NCBI RefSeq assembly: GCF_002192415.1
Contig: NZ_CP021780.1
Location: 992,001-1,056,000 of the forward strand
Length of the DNA stretch: 64,000 nt
Reading direction: 5' to 3'
DNA from: Paenibacillus donghaensis
GTDB taxonomy: Bacteria; Bacillota; Bacilli; Paenibacillales; Paenibacillaceae
Numbering within the stretch: position 1 is the stretch's first letter; every line of letters starts with the position of its first letter. The position numbers and the translations under genes are program-made. Below the pieces are notes generated by a model, which did not search any database, was not told the origin of the DNA, and saw nothing but the letters and a program-made list of their open reading frames with translations. This document shows positions 41,911 through 51,098 of this stretch, in pieces.

Positions 41911-42102
41911 CGAAATACCTGCAAATCTGCAGGTATTTCGGGACTTTCACAGCGTTATGAGGTGAATTCCTGCGAAAATACAGGTATTTACCGGGTTCGT
42001 TCTCACAAACGGAAGATAACGTCTAAAAACCTGCACATTTGCAGGAATTCGTCCCAAAGGCTGGAGTGCGGCACCAAAGCCTGCACATTTGCAGGAATTT
42101 CT
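41911..42102. repeat. Array of four palindromic CCTGCANATNTGCAGG units
   Basis: Unit 1 (41911-41940) is a 30-base palindrome with 13-base arms (CGAAATACCTGCA). Units near 41962, 42025 and 42076 are related (ATTCCTGCGAAAATACAGGT, AACCTGCACATTTGCAGG twice). Spacing is 50-60 bases. The last unit is interrupted by the IS4-family element and continues at 43648. A 77-codon open frame through it looks accidental. Confidence 0.75.
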
Positions 42103-43647
42103 CAGTAATTTTGCAAAGAACATCACACGAGGAGGCGTGGTAGGCTTATTTACTGTAAGTTACGTTTTGGGAGGGGCGTATTTTGTACACTTTCCCTGGC
42201 CCCAGGCGAACGCGTCTGGGGTCTACTCAAAAAAAGCAAAAAAAAGCCACCTCCACTTAAGCCTACACACACCTCATTTTTTTGGATTGGTCTAGCTTCA
42301 GTTGTTCATCACTTGTAACTTACCTAAAATTGGATAGGCTTAGGCTTCAACACTTTCGGCCGAGTCGCTGGTCTGCCTCCCTTGTTCCTTCGCCCTTTGC
42401 TCGTTCGCTCTTTCGGTCGGTTTAGATGCTTCAGGAAATCCGCCAACGTTCCTTTTATATACAAGCGGAACACGGCTAGCACCCGGCCGATTCGCTGCTT
42501 CGGTGCATAACACAGACGGAGCTCTTCGCAGAGCACATACGCAATCAGGTAGAGGTAGATCAGGTTCCATACGGCTTCCGGGTTCCGGCTGCTATAGATT
42601 TTTTTCAGGTGTAAGTTGGATTTCATACATTTAAAAAAGAGTTCTACTTTCCAGCGGTAGCGGTACAGCTGTGCGACTTCGAGAGCCGTGATATCCCAGC
42701 GATTGGTGAGAACACGAACCAGGTGAGCCTTCTTTTTCTTGTCCGTATACTTGTACTCCACGAGCCGAAATACACCGGTTTTCCCCGTCTTCGGACACGT
42801 CAGCTCCACATCCGCATCCAGCACCAGTCCCGCTGCCTTCACCTTCCGCGTTTTAAGCACCTTCACTTTGCTATTTTGCTTGAGGCGAGCGACGAACAGA
42901 ATACCTGCCTGGAGCCATTGTAGATATTGAGTGTAGTGAATATACCCCCGGTCGAACAAATACGTAATCCCTGTTTGCCAAACCAATGCCGCTAGCACAT
43001 CAGTGTCCATATCGGCCACCGTCGCGGTAGAAAGCACCGGAGCCATGGGAATCGCCGAGTGCTCGCCCGTCAGGTGCAAGCAGGTATGCATCTTGACGGC
43101 GTTTTTTCCAGTTTGCTGGTAGGCCCATTGGCCGCGAACCCGCCCCAGCGTCAGGCTGGTGGAATCGACTGCTGCGAGGGGGCCCAACTTTTTCAGTTTT
43201 TTAGGCAGGGACGGTCCTTCCTGTTCCAACAGATGCTCCAGGCGAGAGAGGTATAGCTCACGGAGCACCTCCGGGGGCAGTTCGCCGAGCTTGCGGTTCA
43301 AGGACGACTGGTGAATGGATTGAATTCCGGTGCATTCTTGCATCCACGTAGAACTCTCTACATGATCTGCAATCTCTTGAGTCCCTTTTCGTCCTCTAAA
43401 TATGGCCTCTAAAAAGAGAAACACCGTGTTGCCCCAGTGAAGTTTTTTGGCATAACGGTCGCCGAGCAGCAAGGAAGCATTGCGATCTAACCATTGGGTG
43501 ACTTGACATAACAACACCTTTTCAGCTACTTTATTAACCAAGAGATCTCCTTTCGTGGGTGTGTGTATACTTCTACGATAATGGAGTCTCTTTTTTTTGT
43601 AAATATTCCCTGACTGCTTTGATGTCAGGTTCTTTGCAAAATTACTG
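42103..43647 (-). mobile_element. IS4-family insertion sequence, complete
   Basis: Identical 19-base terminal inverted repeats (CAGTAATTTTGCAAAGAAC) at 42103-42121 and 43629-43647 bound 1,545 bases. Flanks are an exact 9-base duplication, GGAATTTCT (42094-42102 and 43648-43656). It contains one transposase gene. About 180 bases at the left side (42125-42300) are non-coding. Perfect ends and duplication point to recent insertion. Confidence 0.93.
42324..43541 (-). CDS. IS4-family transposase
   Basis: 405 residues with DDE catalytic residues: Asp in LAAVDSTSL, Asp in YLFDRGYIHY and Glu in the YREK signature YRYRWKVELFFKCMKSNLHL. An N-terminal DNA-binding region and a very basic C-terminal tail are present. 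TTG start at 43541 with AAAGGAGATC upstream. Full length for the family and without internal stops, so probably functional. Confidence 0.93.
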   Translation of the reverse strand: MVNKVAEKVLLCQVTQWLDRNASLLLGDRYAKKLHWGNTVFLFLEAIFRGRKGTQEIADHVESSTWMQECTGIQSIHQSSLNRKLGELPPEVLRELYLSRLEHLLEQEGPSLPKKLKKLGPLAAVDSTSLTLGRVRGQWAYQQTGKNAVKMHTCLHLTGEHSAIPMAPVLSTATVADMDTDVLAALVWQTGITYLFDRGYIHYTQYLQWLQAGILFVARLKQNSKVKVLKTRKVKAAGLVLDADVELTCPKTGKTGVFRLVEYKYTDKKKKAHLVRVLTNRWDITALEVAQLYRYRWKVELFFKCMKSNLHLKKIYSSRNPEAVWNLIYLYLIAYVLCEELRLCYAPKQRIGRVLAVFRLYIKGTLADFLKHLNRPKERTSKGRRNKGGRPATRPKVLKPKPIQF

Positions 43648-43656
43648 GGAATTTCT

Positions 43657-43873
43657 GCCGAAAGGAGCCACGCGCACTGATTCCCGTATAATCAGAAGCC
43701 ATTTCTATCGGCAATGAGATGCTGAACCAACCCATTCCGCTTAAGAAGCTACTATTAGCAGCCTAACCCATGATTACTCAACACCCGTCAGCAGTTCAGC
43801 AACTTTGTTCGCATTAAGTACCCACACACGCACCCGCACCGGGGGGAAGGATAACTGGATAGTGACGGTACTA
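43657..43873. other. Non-coding spacer right of the IS element
   Basis: No gene, terminator or clear promoter was recognised between the IS target site and the tandem duplication. It begins with the continuation of the interrupted palindromic unit (GCCGAAAGG). Confidence 0.5.
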
Positions 43874-43996
43874 GTAAGGTGTGGGTAGCGGTGGTGTGGA
43901 TGATGGAACTGGCGCAGGTGTACGTGAGTTACTGGTAAGGTGTGGGTAGCGGTGGTGTGGATGATGGAACTAGCGCAGGTGTACGTGAGTTACTGT
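43874..43996. repeat. Tandem duplication of a 61-bp unit
   Basis: GTAAGGTGTGGGTAGCGGTG starts at 43874 and 43935. The copies are nearly identical (one GGC/AGC change). An open frame enters the lipoprotein gene from here, but the signal peptide starts only at 44170. Confidence 0.85.
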
Positions 43997-44169
43997 TGTT
44001 AGAGCGGGTGATGGTGATGGTGGTAGACCTATGTAGAGTTGTTGTTGGCGGTTTGGGTGGGGATATGGATCTTGGCGGGCGTAGGTGTAGACGTGTACTG
44101 GTGGTGATGCGGGTGATTTATTGCGGAAATTACTGGCGTAATATGGTAATGTGGAGTGGGGGTGCCAGT

Positions 44170-44955
44170 ATGAGAAAAACAATGATCCAACTACTACTTG
44201 TGGTATCTACGGGAGCGCTGCTGCTGACCGGATGCTCGGATAACCGTACCGATTCGGCGGCACCTGATTCACTTGTAACAACAATACCTTCCACGACGCA
44301 GCAGGCAGGCGGCGGTGGTAAAGAAGCGGCAGCGGGAACTCCTGACTCCAGCCAACCGTCAACAGCCACCACAGCTGCTCCAGCTCAGCCACCTGCTGCA
44401 TCTCCAGCAGTCGCTCCAGCTCAGCCATCCGCAACTACGCCAGCGTCAGATTCGACGCTTTCGCCCGCCGCTTCCGAGCCCCCTCCAATATTTGGAGGAG
44501 CTACAAGCAGCAAACCCAAATTCTCCTACCTGGAGCAGCTCAGCAGCGAGCGGCTGAACTTGTATAAGCGGTTTGAGAGCAGCAAGGACATCAGCTATCT
44601 GCGGGAGTTTACGCCGGAAGAGATGCTGCTGGTGTATCTGCAGGCCGTGGCCAGAGGCGATGCGGATCTGATCTACCTGTTCACCTATAACGGCGGTAAG
44701 CTGCCGGCTGCGGACACCTTCCGCCAGCAATATTATGATGAGCTGTCGAACAAAGAGCTCGAAAGCTCACTCAAGATGAGATATTATGATTCCGTTACCG
44801 CCCAGCAGGATGCAGCAACCGAAGCGGAACGTACGGTGGTGATCAGCGCAAGTATTGGATTATACACCAGCCAGATAGCCTACGGTCTGAAACAGGAACA
44901 AGGCATCTGGAAGATGGATATCTATCATTTGATAGAGCATGCGAAACAACCTTGA
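44170..44955 (+). CDS. Lipoprotein of unknown function
   Basis: ATG 44170 gives MRKTMIQLLLVVSTGALLLTGC, a typical lipoprotein signal with lipobox LTGC (Cys22). A Ser/Thr/Pro/Ala-rich linker of about 85 residues follows, then a folded domain of about 140 residues (FTPEEMLLVYLQAVARGDAD, FRQQYYDELSNKELESSLKM, GIWKMDIYHLIE) reminiscent of NTF2-like accessory domains. It is 25 bases upstream of a two-component system and probably in its operon, suggesting a sensory or envelope function. In-frame codons back to 43942 lie in repeats and are not used. Confidence 0.75.
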   Translation: MRKTMIQLLLVVSTGALLLTGCSDNRTDSAAPDSLVTTIPSTTQQAGGGGKEAAAGTPDSSQPSTATTAAPAQPPAASPAVAPAQPSATTPASDSTLSPAASEPPPIFGGATSSKPKFSYLEQLSSERLNLYKRFESSKDISYLREFTPEEMLLVYLQAVARGDADLIYLFTYNGGKLPAADTFRQQYYDELSNKELESSLKMRYYDSVTAQQDAATEAERTVVISASIGLYTSQIAYGLKQEQGIWKMDIYHLIEHAKQP

Positions 44956-44980
44956 CCTAACGATTGGAGTGAAGAACAAA

Positions 44981-45703
44981 TTGGCACACCGTATATTATT
45001 GATTGAAGATGACCGGGACATCAGCGAGATGGTCCGGTCTTACCTGTCCAGGGAAGGGCTCGAGGTGGAGAGCGTTTTTGACGGAGAGGCTGCCGAGACG
45101 GCCTTTCGGACGAAGGGGCCATTCGATCTCGTCCTGCTGGACCTGATGCTGCCCAAACGCAGCGGCACAGAGCTGCTGCAGACGTTCCGCGCCGGGAGCC
45201 TGGTTCCGGTAATGATCATGTCCGCCAAGGACACGGACGTGGACAAGGCTTTGTCGCTGGGCTTCGGGGCCGATGATTATATAACGAAGCCCTTCTCCAT
45301 GATTGAGCTGCTGGCGAGGGTGAAGGCGGCGATCCGCCGGGCCGGTTACAACGCAGCGCCAAGTTCGGCGCCTGAAGCACCCGCTCCGGTGAACCAGGTG
45401 GTGACGCTGAAGGGGTTGACCGTGGATCTGGATAATTTCTCGGCGGCAAAGAACGGGGAAGACATTAAGCTGACAGCCAAGGAATTTCATATTCTGAAGC
45501 TGTTCGTGACCCATCCCGGCAGAGTGTTCACGAAGGCGCAGATCTATGCCAACGTGTGGGAGGACGATTATTACGGGGATGAGAATGTAATCAATGTACA
45601 TATGAGAAGGCTGCGCGAGAAGATTGAAGATGATCCTTCCCACCCGGAGTATATCAAGACGTTATGGGGGATTGGCTATAAGCTGGGAGAGCCGGTGCAA
45701 TGA
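44981..45703 (+). CDS. OmpR-family response regulator of the ABC transporter locus
   Basis: Receiver with Glu-Asp-Asp in LLIEDDRD, phosphoacceptor Asp in LVLLDLMLP and Lys in DDYITKPFS. The winged helix has LTAKEFHILKLFVTHPGRVF and VINVHMRRLREKIED. TTG 44981 has GGAG 11 bases upstream and starts at the conserved part; ATG 44939, inside the lipoprotein gene, would add 14 residues. It overlaps the kinase by 4 bases. Likely controls the BcrAB-like transporter through the direct repeats at 46671-46691. Confidence 0.88.
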   Translation: MAHRILLIEDDRDISEMVRSYLSREGLEVESVFDGEAAETAFRTKGPFDLVLLDLMLPKRSGTELLQTFRAGSLVPVMIMSAKDTDVDKALSLGFGADDYITKPFSMIELLARVKAAIRRAGYNAAPSSAPEAPAPVNQVVTLKGLTVDLDNFSAAKNGEDIKLTAKEFHILKLFVTHPGRVFTKAQIYANVWEDDYYGDENVINVHMRRLREKIEDDPSHPEYIKTLWGIGYKLGEPVQ

Positions 45704-46629
45704 CTACACTGCTAATAGCCCTGATCCTTGTGCTGATCATAGTCTGGCAAGCGTTGCAGCTGCGCCAGGGTGACCGTTCATTGGCCTACATTCATACCAA
45801 GCTGAGCGCCATTATCAGCGAAGGCTCACATGAACGGCTGCTGGTGTTCAACAGCAGGCAAGCACTGCAACTGCTGCTGAATGACCTGAATCGGCTGCTG
45901 GACATCAACCATAGGGGCAGCGTAGAGCGGATTCGGCTGGAGAAGTCGATGCGCAATATGCTCTCCAATATCTCCCATGATCTCAAGACGCCGCTGACGG
46001 TTGTGCTTGGCTATATTGAGACACTTTTGCATGATGAAGGGATGCCGGCAGAGGAGCGAGAACGTATGCTGCGGAAGATTCACAGCAAAGCGGGGGAAGT
46101 GATTGTGCTGATGAATACCTTCTTCGATCTGGCGAAGCTGGAATCCGGGGACAAGGAGATCCCGTTATCCAGGGTGGAGCTGGGCGAGGTCTGCCGGCGC
46201 AATGTATTGTCCTTCTATGATATGCTGAGCGCGCAGGGCGGCGAGGTGTCCATTGAACTACCGGATGAACCGCTCTACATGATGGGGAACGAAGAGGCGC
46301 TGGACCGGATTCTGACCAATCTGCTGTCCAATGCGATTACTTATGGCAGCGAGGGCGGCGTGCTGGGTCTGAAGCTGCGGGAGGACAACAACCAGCTGTA
46401 CATTGAAGTCTGGGACCGTGGCAAAGGCATCGCCGAGCGCCATCAGGACAAGGTGTTCGAACGCCTGTATACGCTGGAGGATTCGCGCAACCGATTCTAC
46501 CAGGGCAGCGGCCTTGGCCTGACCATTACCAAAAGATTAACGGAGCAGATGAACGGCACGATTACCTTAAGCAGCAAACCGTATGACAAGACGGTATTCA
46601 CGCTTGCTTTTCGCAAATTAAGCTTCTAG
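45700..46629 (+). CDS. Sensor histidine kinase of the ABC transporter locus
   Basis: 309 residues: one N-terminal membrane helix (LLIALILVLIIVWQALQL) with almost no external part, then a coiled region, H-box NISHDLKTPLTVVLGYIE, N-box ILTNLLSNAITYG, and G-boxes WDRGKGIAERH and GSGLGLTITKRL. Lack of a sensor domain is typical of kinases that respond through a partner transporter or membrane signal. ATG overlaps the regulator stop by 4 bases. Confidence 0.88.
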   Translation: MTTLLIALILVLIIVWQALQLRQGDRSLAYIHTKLSAIISEGSHERLLVFNSRQALQLLLNDLNRLLDINHRGSVERIRLEKSMRNMLSNISHDLKTPLTVVLGYIETLLHDEGMPAEERERMLRKIHSKAGEVIVLMNTFFDLAKLESGDKEIPLSRVELGEVCRRNVLSFYDMLSAQGGEVSIELPDEPLYMMGNEEALDRILTNLLSNAITYGSEGGVLGLKLREDNNQLYIEVWDRGKGIAERHQDKVFERLYTLEDSRNRFYQGSGLGLTITKRLTEQMNGTITLSSKPYDKTVFTLAFRKLSF

Positions 46630-46670
46630 CCAGCCGCAAGCCGCACGGTCCCGGTATCTTGAACACTCAG

Positions 46671-46691
46671 CTTAAGAATCTCTTAAGAATC
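46671..46691 (+). promoter_or_regulatory. Direct repeats, probable binding site of the OmpR-type regulator
   Basis: CTTAAGAATC occurs at 46671-46680 and 46682-46691, an 11-base period as is usual for OmpR/PhoB-type sites. A -10-like TAGAAT follows at 46720-46725 without a good -35, which fits an activator-dependent promoter for the transporter genes. Confidence 0.6.
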
Positions 46692-46766
46692 AGGTAATAA
46701 AAAAGCATATTCTGCTGTGTAGAATAAATACCAGGAAGACAAGACACACCAAAGGGGATACAGGAT

Positions 46767-47687
46767 ATGAACCATATCGTGCGGACGCGGAATTTAACGA
46801 AGCTCTATAAGGACAAAGAGGCAGTAAGCAATGTAAATATGAACATCAAGCAAGGGGAAGTCTACGGGTTCCTTGGGCCGAACGGAGCCGGTAAAACAAC
46901 CGTAATGAAGATGATCACCAATCTGGTGAAGCCGACCAACGGTGAGATTGAATTTTTTGGCGAGAAAATGACCAGCCGCTCTTACGAAATGCTCAAACGG
47001 ATGGGTTGCATTATTGAATATCCGGTATTCTATGACAAGCTGTCGGCCAGAGAAAACTTGATCCTGCATGGCGAATATATGGGCCTTTATGACCCGAAGG
47101 CGATGGAAGAGGCACTGGAGCTGGTGAAGCTGGCCGGCATTGACAACAAGCCTGTCAAGCAATTCTCCCTGGGTATGAAGCAGCGGCTGGGTATTGCCCG
47201 GGCCGTGATGACCAAGCCGGAGCTCCTGATTCTTGATGAGCCGATTAACGGACTTGATCCGCAGGGCATCAAGGAGATGAGAGAGCTCTTCCGGATGTTA
47301 AGCCACGAATATGGGATGACGCTGCTGATCTCCAGTCACATCCTGGCTGAAATTGAACAGATTGCCGATACGATTGGGGTCATTCGCCAGGGTATTCTTG
47401 TCGAGGAAGTGACGATGGATTCGATCCGCGGCCAGAATTCGGAATACACCGAGATAGTAACCAAGGAGAGCACGAAAGCCCTCTATGTGCTGGAGCATAA
47501 GCTGGGCCTGACCAATTACAAGGTGATGGACGGGCAGACGATTCGTATCTATGATGGCGGGATATCTCAGCGGGAGCTGAACAAGGCGCTTGTGAACGCC
47601 GACGTGGAGCTGGAGAGCATCAGCAAGAAATATCATTCCCTTGAAGACTACTTCTTGAACCTGACTGGGGGTGAGGGCGTTGCTTAA
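46767..47687 (+). CDS. BcrA-like ABC transporter ATP-binding protein
   Basis: 306 residues of the DrrA/BcrA class. Walker A GPNGAGKTT, Q-loop region, signature LGMKQRLGIARAV, Walker B LLILDEPINGLDPQG and H-loop ISSHILAEIEQ. The C-terminal about 90 residues form the extension of this class. AAAGGGG precedes ATG 46767. With the following permease it would export or remove a cell-wall-active peptide (bacitracin or lantibiotic type); this comes from resemblance and from the adjacent two-component system. Confidence 0.88.
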   Translation: MNHIVRTRNLTKLYKDKEAVSNVNMNIKQGEVYGFLGPNGAGKTTVMKMITNLVKPTNGEIEFFGEKMTSRSYEMLKRMGCIIEYPVFYDKLSARENLILHGEYMGLYDPKAMEEALELVKLAGIDNKPVKQFSLGMKQRLGIARAVMTKPELLILDEPINGLDPQGIKEMRELFRMLSHEYGMTLLISSHILAEIEQIADTIGVIRQGILVEEVTMDSIRGQNSEYTEIVTKESTKALYVLEHKLGLTNYKVMDGQTIRIYDGGISQRELNKALVNADVELESISKKYHSLEDYFLNLTGGEGVA

Positions 47688-48372
47688 ACTTATGACTCTG
47701 GAGATCCGCAAGTTTAAGCTGGGCGGACTGTTTAAAGCGGTACTTATCGCCAACCTCGTCATTCTGGCTTTTATGATAATGGTTATTTTCATCGACCAAG
47801 GGGAGATTGATCCGACGTTTGCTACGTTCTCTGAGGTGTTCGACGGGCTGTCTGTTTTTGTGAAAACAACGTTTATTATCTTCGCTTCGGTTCTGTTGAG
47901 CAAGCTGGTAATTGAAGAATATAGGAGCAACACAATAAGCCTGCTGTTCATGTATCCCATTCCGCGCAAAAGCCTGATGACCGCCAAGCTGATTATTGTG
48001 TTCCTGTTCACCCTTGTGAATATTATCGTATCCAACATTGTGCTTGGTGCCATAATCGTGGGCATTAATCATTTTGTAGAGGTTATACCGGGAACGATTT
48101 CCCTGCAGGATGCTGGCACAGAGCTGGTCACAATCATGGCCGATGCGGTCTATGCCGCCGGAATCAGCTTGATTGCCCTATTCGTAGGGATGCGCAAAAA
48201 ATCAGTCTCCGCCACTATTGTTACAGCGGTACTGGTTGCGTCTCTGATCTCTTCCGGGTGGGGGGACTTCCGGCTTGGCAATCTGGTAGGCGTGTCCGTC
48301 TCGCTTGGGCTGGTGGGGATGGTGATTGCCTATCTCTCTATCCGCAATGTCGAATCCGAGGATATTGCTTAA
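47671..48372 (+). CDS. ABC-2 type permease
   Basis: 233 residues with about six membrane segments (AVLIANLVILAFMIMVIFID, TFIIFASVLLSKLVI, LIIVFLFTLVNIIVSNIVLG, the two after 155, and a last one near 215). The motif EEYRSNTISLLFMYPIPRKS is typical of BcrB-like permeases. GTG 47671 overlaps the ATPase gene by 17 bases; TTG 47680 is an alternative start with GGGGG at better distance. Confidence 0.82.
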   Translation: MRALLKLMTLEIRKFKLGGLFKAVLIANLVILAFMIMVIFIDQGEIDPTFATFSEVFDGLSVFVKTTFIIFASVLLSKLVIEEYRSNTISLLFMYPIPRKSLMTAKLIIVFLFTLVNIIVSNIVLGAIIVGINHFVEVIPGTISLQDAGTELVTIMADAVYAAGISLIALFVGMRKKSVSATIVTAVLVASLISSGWGDFRLGNLVGVSVSLGLVGMVIAYLSIRNVESEDIA

Positions 48373-48393
48373 GATGAATAAAGGATTATTAGG

Positions 48394-48424
48394 GCCTCTG
48401 TCTCAGACAGAGGCTTATTTTTTT
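48394..48424 (+). terminator. Rho-independent terminator of the transporter operon
   Basis: GCCTCTGTCT-C-AGACAGAGGC is followed by TTATTTTTTT. Confidence 0.85.
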
Positions 48425-48501
48425 GTGTTAGCGGATGCGGAGGCACACAATTTTGATATAATAGATTCACAATAGGGCGAACGTGAGAAAGGAAGTGGAC
48501 T

Positions 48502-50118
48502 GTGCAGGTAGATAACCATCTGATTCTAAAGCGAATCGTTACAGATGAGGGGATATATAAGTCGTTTTTCGAGAATCATCCCGATTATATTTTTGTGATG
48601 GACCTGCAGGGCAGTTATGTACATGCGAACCGCTCTGCGCGTGAGCTTGCTGGTTATTCCTGTGAGGATCTGAACGAGCTATCCAAGGAAGTGCTGTTGT
48701 CTGATAGCCGTTTTATTTGCCGCCATTATTTCTCCAGAGTGCTGAATGGTGAATCCTCATGCTTCGAGATTGATTTTACCGACAAGGAAGGCGTGGTCCA
48801 TCGGGTTCAGGTAAGTTATGTACCCATTACTGTTGATGATGAGATCATCGGAGCATTCAGCATTGCCAAGGATATCACCGAACGGGGCAAAGTGCAGGAT
48901 GAGATTCGGCTGGAGCTGGAGGAAGATCCACAAGCACAGGCGCTCCATAGCTCGATTGAACCGGTTCTGGAGCATTTGCAGGAGCTGCATGAACGGCATA
49001 GCCTGATCCTCAACTCCGTATCGGAAGGGATATTTGGTCTGGATGCGCAAGGGAGAACCATCTTTATTAATCCTGCTGCCATGCGGATGCTTGGGTATTC
49101 GCAGGAGGAGTTTCTGGGCCTGCACAATATCTCCAATCTAAATCATACCCGTGCAGACGGCTCCAATTATAACCCCGCAGAATCGCCGATCAGCCAGACC
49201 ATAGCAGATGGCCTGAACCGTGTGATGGATGACGGGATATTCTGGCGGAAGGACGGCACCAGTTTTTTTGTGAACTACCGAGTCGCCCCACTGATAGACA
49301 AGGGCCAAATTGCAGGTGCAGTAGTTGCCTTCAGCGATATTACCGGTGAACGCGAGATTCTGCACGCCAAGGAATCGGCAGAACGGGCGGCGCAGGCGAA
49401 GTCCGATTTCCTGGCGATGATGAGTCATGAGATCCGCACACCGATGAACGGAATGATCGGAATGGCCGATCTGCTGCTGGAAACCGAGCTTACCGAGGAT
49501 CAGCACAACTATGCCGAGATTCTGCGCAGCAGCAGCTACAGCTTGCTGCAGATTCTGAATGATATTCTGGATTTCAGCAAGATTGAAGCAGGCAAAATGT
49601 CGCTGCAGAAGGAAAGCTTTGATCTGCGTGAAATGCTCGAAGGTATAGTTAATTTATTCACCCCCAAAGCGGAGGAGAAGGCGTTGTCCCTCCGGTGGTG
49701 GGCGGATACAAGTGTGCCGCAATGGGTCACAACAGATTCCAACAGATTGCGGCAGATTATCGTCAATCTGGTTGGCAATGCGCTTAAATTCACCGAACAA
49801 GGCAATGTTACGCTCTCGGTCAAGAATATTCTGCTGCCGTACTCGCGTGAATTTCTGCTGGAATTCTCTGTGCGTGATACCGGGGTGGGCATTCATGGCA
49901 GCAAGCTGAACCTGCTGTTTCAATCCTTCTCCCAGCTGCATCCGTCCATTAACCGCAAATATGGGGGGACGGGACTGGGGCTTGCGATCTGCAAGCAGCT
50001 GGTTGAATTGATGGGAGGAACTATTTTTGTGGAGAGTGAGGAGGGTGTCGGCTCTACTTTCCGTTTCATGCTGCCGTTTATTGAGGAGGAGCATGACCGC
50101 ACGAACGATTCCATCTAG
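48502..50118 (+). CDS. Soluble PAS-domain histidine kinase (orphan)
   Basis: 538 residues, no membrane segment. Two PAS domains (about residues 15-130 with [20 protein letters not shown], and 165-290 with [20 protein letters not shown]), a coiled linker, then H-box [21 protein letters not shown]-box [16 protein letters not shown]-boxes [10 protein letters not shown] and [22 protein letters not shown] 48502 has AAGGAAGTGG upstream. No response regulator is adjacent. It could feed the sporulation phosphorelay as an orphan kinase or another pathway; that is speculation. Confidence 0.88.
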   Translation: MQVDNHLILKRIVTDEGIYKSFFENHPDYIFVMDLQGSYVHANRSARELAGYSCEDLNELSKEVLLSDSRFICRHYFSRVLNGESSCFEIDFTDKEGVVHRVQVSYVPITVDDEIIGAFSIAKDITERGKVQDEIRLELEEDPQAQALHSSIEPVLEHLQELHERHSLILNSVSEGIFGLDAQGRTIFINPAAMRMLGYSQEEFLGLHNISNLNHTRADGSNYNPAESPISQTIADGLNRVMDDGIFWRKDGTSFFVNYRVAPLIDKGQIAGAVVAFSDITGEREILHAKESAERAAQAKSDFLAMMSHEIRTPMNGMIGMADLLLETELTEDQHNYAEILRSSSYSLLQILNDILDFSKIEAGKMSLQKESFDLREMLEGIVNLFTPKAEEKALSLRWWADTSVPQWVTTDSNRLRQIIVNLVGNALKFTEQGNVTLSVKNILLPYSREFLLEFSVRDTGVGIHGSKLNLLFQSFSQLHPSINRKYGGTGLGLAICKQLVELMGGTIFVESEEGVGSTFRFMLPFIEEEHDRTNDSI

Positions 50119-50127
50119 CCTACAGCA

Positions 50128-50172
50128 CAAACCTCCGTCCCTGTTGCCTGCTTAGCAATGGGACGGAGGTTG
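50128..50172. terminator. Bidirectional terminator-like hairpin between kinase and degV genes
   Basis: AACCTCCGTCCC and GGGACGGAGGTT pair around an 18-base loop. T-tracts are short on both sides. Confidence 0.6.
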
Positions 50173-50187
50173 AGGGTTGGTAACAGC

Positions 50188-51039
50188 TTATGGCTGCAGC
50201 ATATACATCAGCCCAACGGTTTGAGGACCGCAGTGGCTCCCGATAACACAGCCTGCATGAATGATAGCAATCTCCTGCACACCCGTCTGCTCACGCAAGG
50301 CGGTCTGCAGGTATTTGGCGTCTTCTTCGGCCAGGGTATGGGCAATAATCAGCAGCTCCTTGTCCATTCGGTCGGCATCCAGCATCGCATTCTGCAGCAT
50401 CTGATCGACAGCCTTCTCTTTCTTGCCGCGAACCTTGTTGATCGGCACTATTGCCCCGTCAATCAACTTAAGCACAGGCCGGATCTTGAGCAGACTGCCA
50501 ATGAAATTGGTCATGCCGGAGCAGCGCCCGCCCATATATAGGTAATCCAGCGTGTCTACTACAAATTGGGTTTCCACCAGATTGCGGCTGTGTTTAAGCA
50601 TCGCCGCTATTTCTGCTGCGCTTGTTCCTGCCGCAGCCGCACGTACAGCCTTCATTATCAGCAGAGCGATTCCTCCGCATAAGGTAGAGGAGTCAATAAT
50701 CTCTATCCGGCCTGCCGGGAACTCTCCGGCTGCCAGCAGGGCATTCTGATATGTCGAAGACAACGAGGAGGAGAGGCTGATATAGACGATATCCCCACCG
50801 CTGTCGATAACTGGCTGGAACGCCTTCATGAAGTCAGCCGGCGAAGGGGCTGCGGTCTTGGGCAGCGTACCGCTTACGGCTACCCGGCGGTAGACCTCCT
50901 CCGGTGTGATTTCTTCACCATCCTTATAGGTTCCATCTTCAAAAACTACGTATAAGGGGACAACTCCGATTGAATAGGTCTCCTTCCAGCTCTGAGGCAA
51001 ATCGGAAGTGCTGTCTGAAAATATACTCACGTTAGACAT
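50188..51039 (-). CDS. DegV family fatty-acid-binding protein
   Basis: 283 residues. N-terminal SIFSDSTSDLPQSWKETYSI, then TAAPSPADFMKAF, ISLSSSLSSTYQNALLAA, IIDSSTLCGG, and GRCSGMTNFIGSLLKIRPVL. DegV/FakB proteins bind a fatty acid and present it to a FakA kinase for phosphorylation into phospholipid synthesis. No fakA is nearby. GAGGAGAAATCC precedes ATG 51039. Single-gene unit. Confidence 0.92.
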   Translation of the reverse strand: MSNVSIFSDSTSDLPQSWKETYSIGVVPLYVVFEDGTYKDGEEITPEEVYRRVAVSGTLPKTAAPSPADFMKAFQPVIDSGGDIVYISLSSSLSSTYQNALLAAGEFPAGRIEIIDSSTLCGGIALLIMKAVRAAAAGTSAAEIAAMLKHSRNLVETQFVVDTLDYLYMGGRCSGMTNFIGSLLKIRPVLKLIDGAIVPINKVRGKKEKAVDQMLQNAMLDADRMDKELLIIAHTLAEEDAKYLQTALREQTGVQEIAIIHAGCVIGSHCGPQTVGLMYMLQP

Positions 51040-51098
51040 GGATTTCTCCTCACCATTTCTTGGATGATATGAATAAGTTACATTTTCTTATAATCTAC

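Noticed and set aside
41911..42102. CRISPR array from regularly spaced units
   Set aside because: Units are palindromic and vary, only four copies, no cas genes, and spacers are not of constant length.
41875..42108. 77-codon frame through the palindromic array
   Set aside because: Crosses palindromic units and the IS end, so it cannot predate the insertion; no ribosome binding site.
43942..44169. N-terminal extension of the lipoprotein
   Set aside because: Encoded partly by the 61-bp duplication, while a perfect lipoprotein signal peptide starts at 44170.
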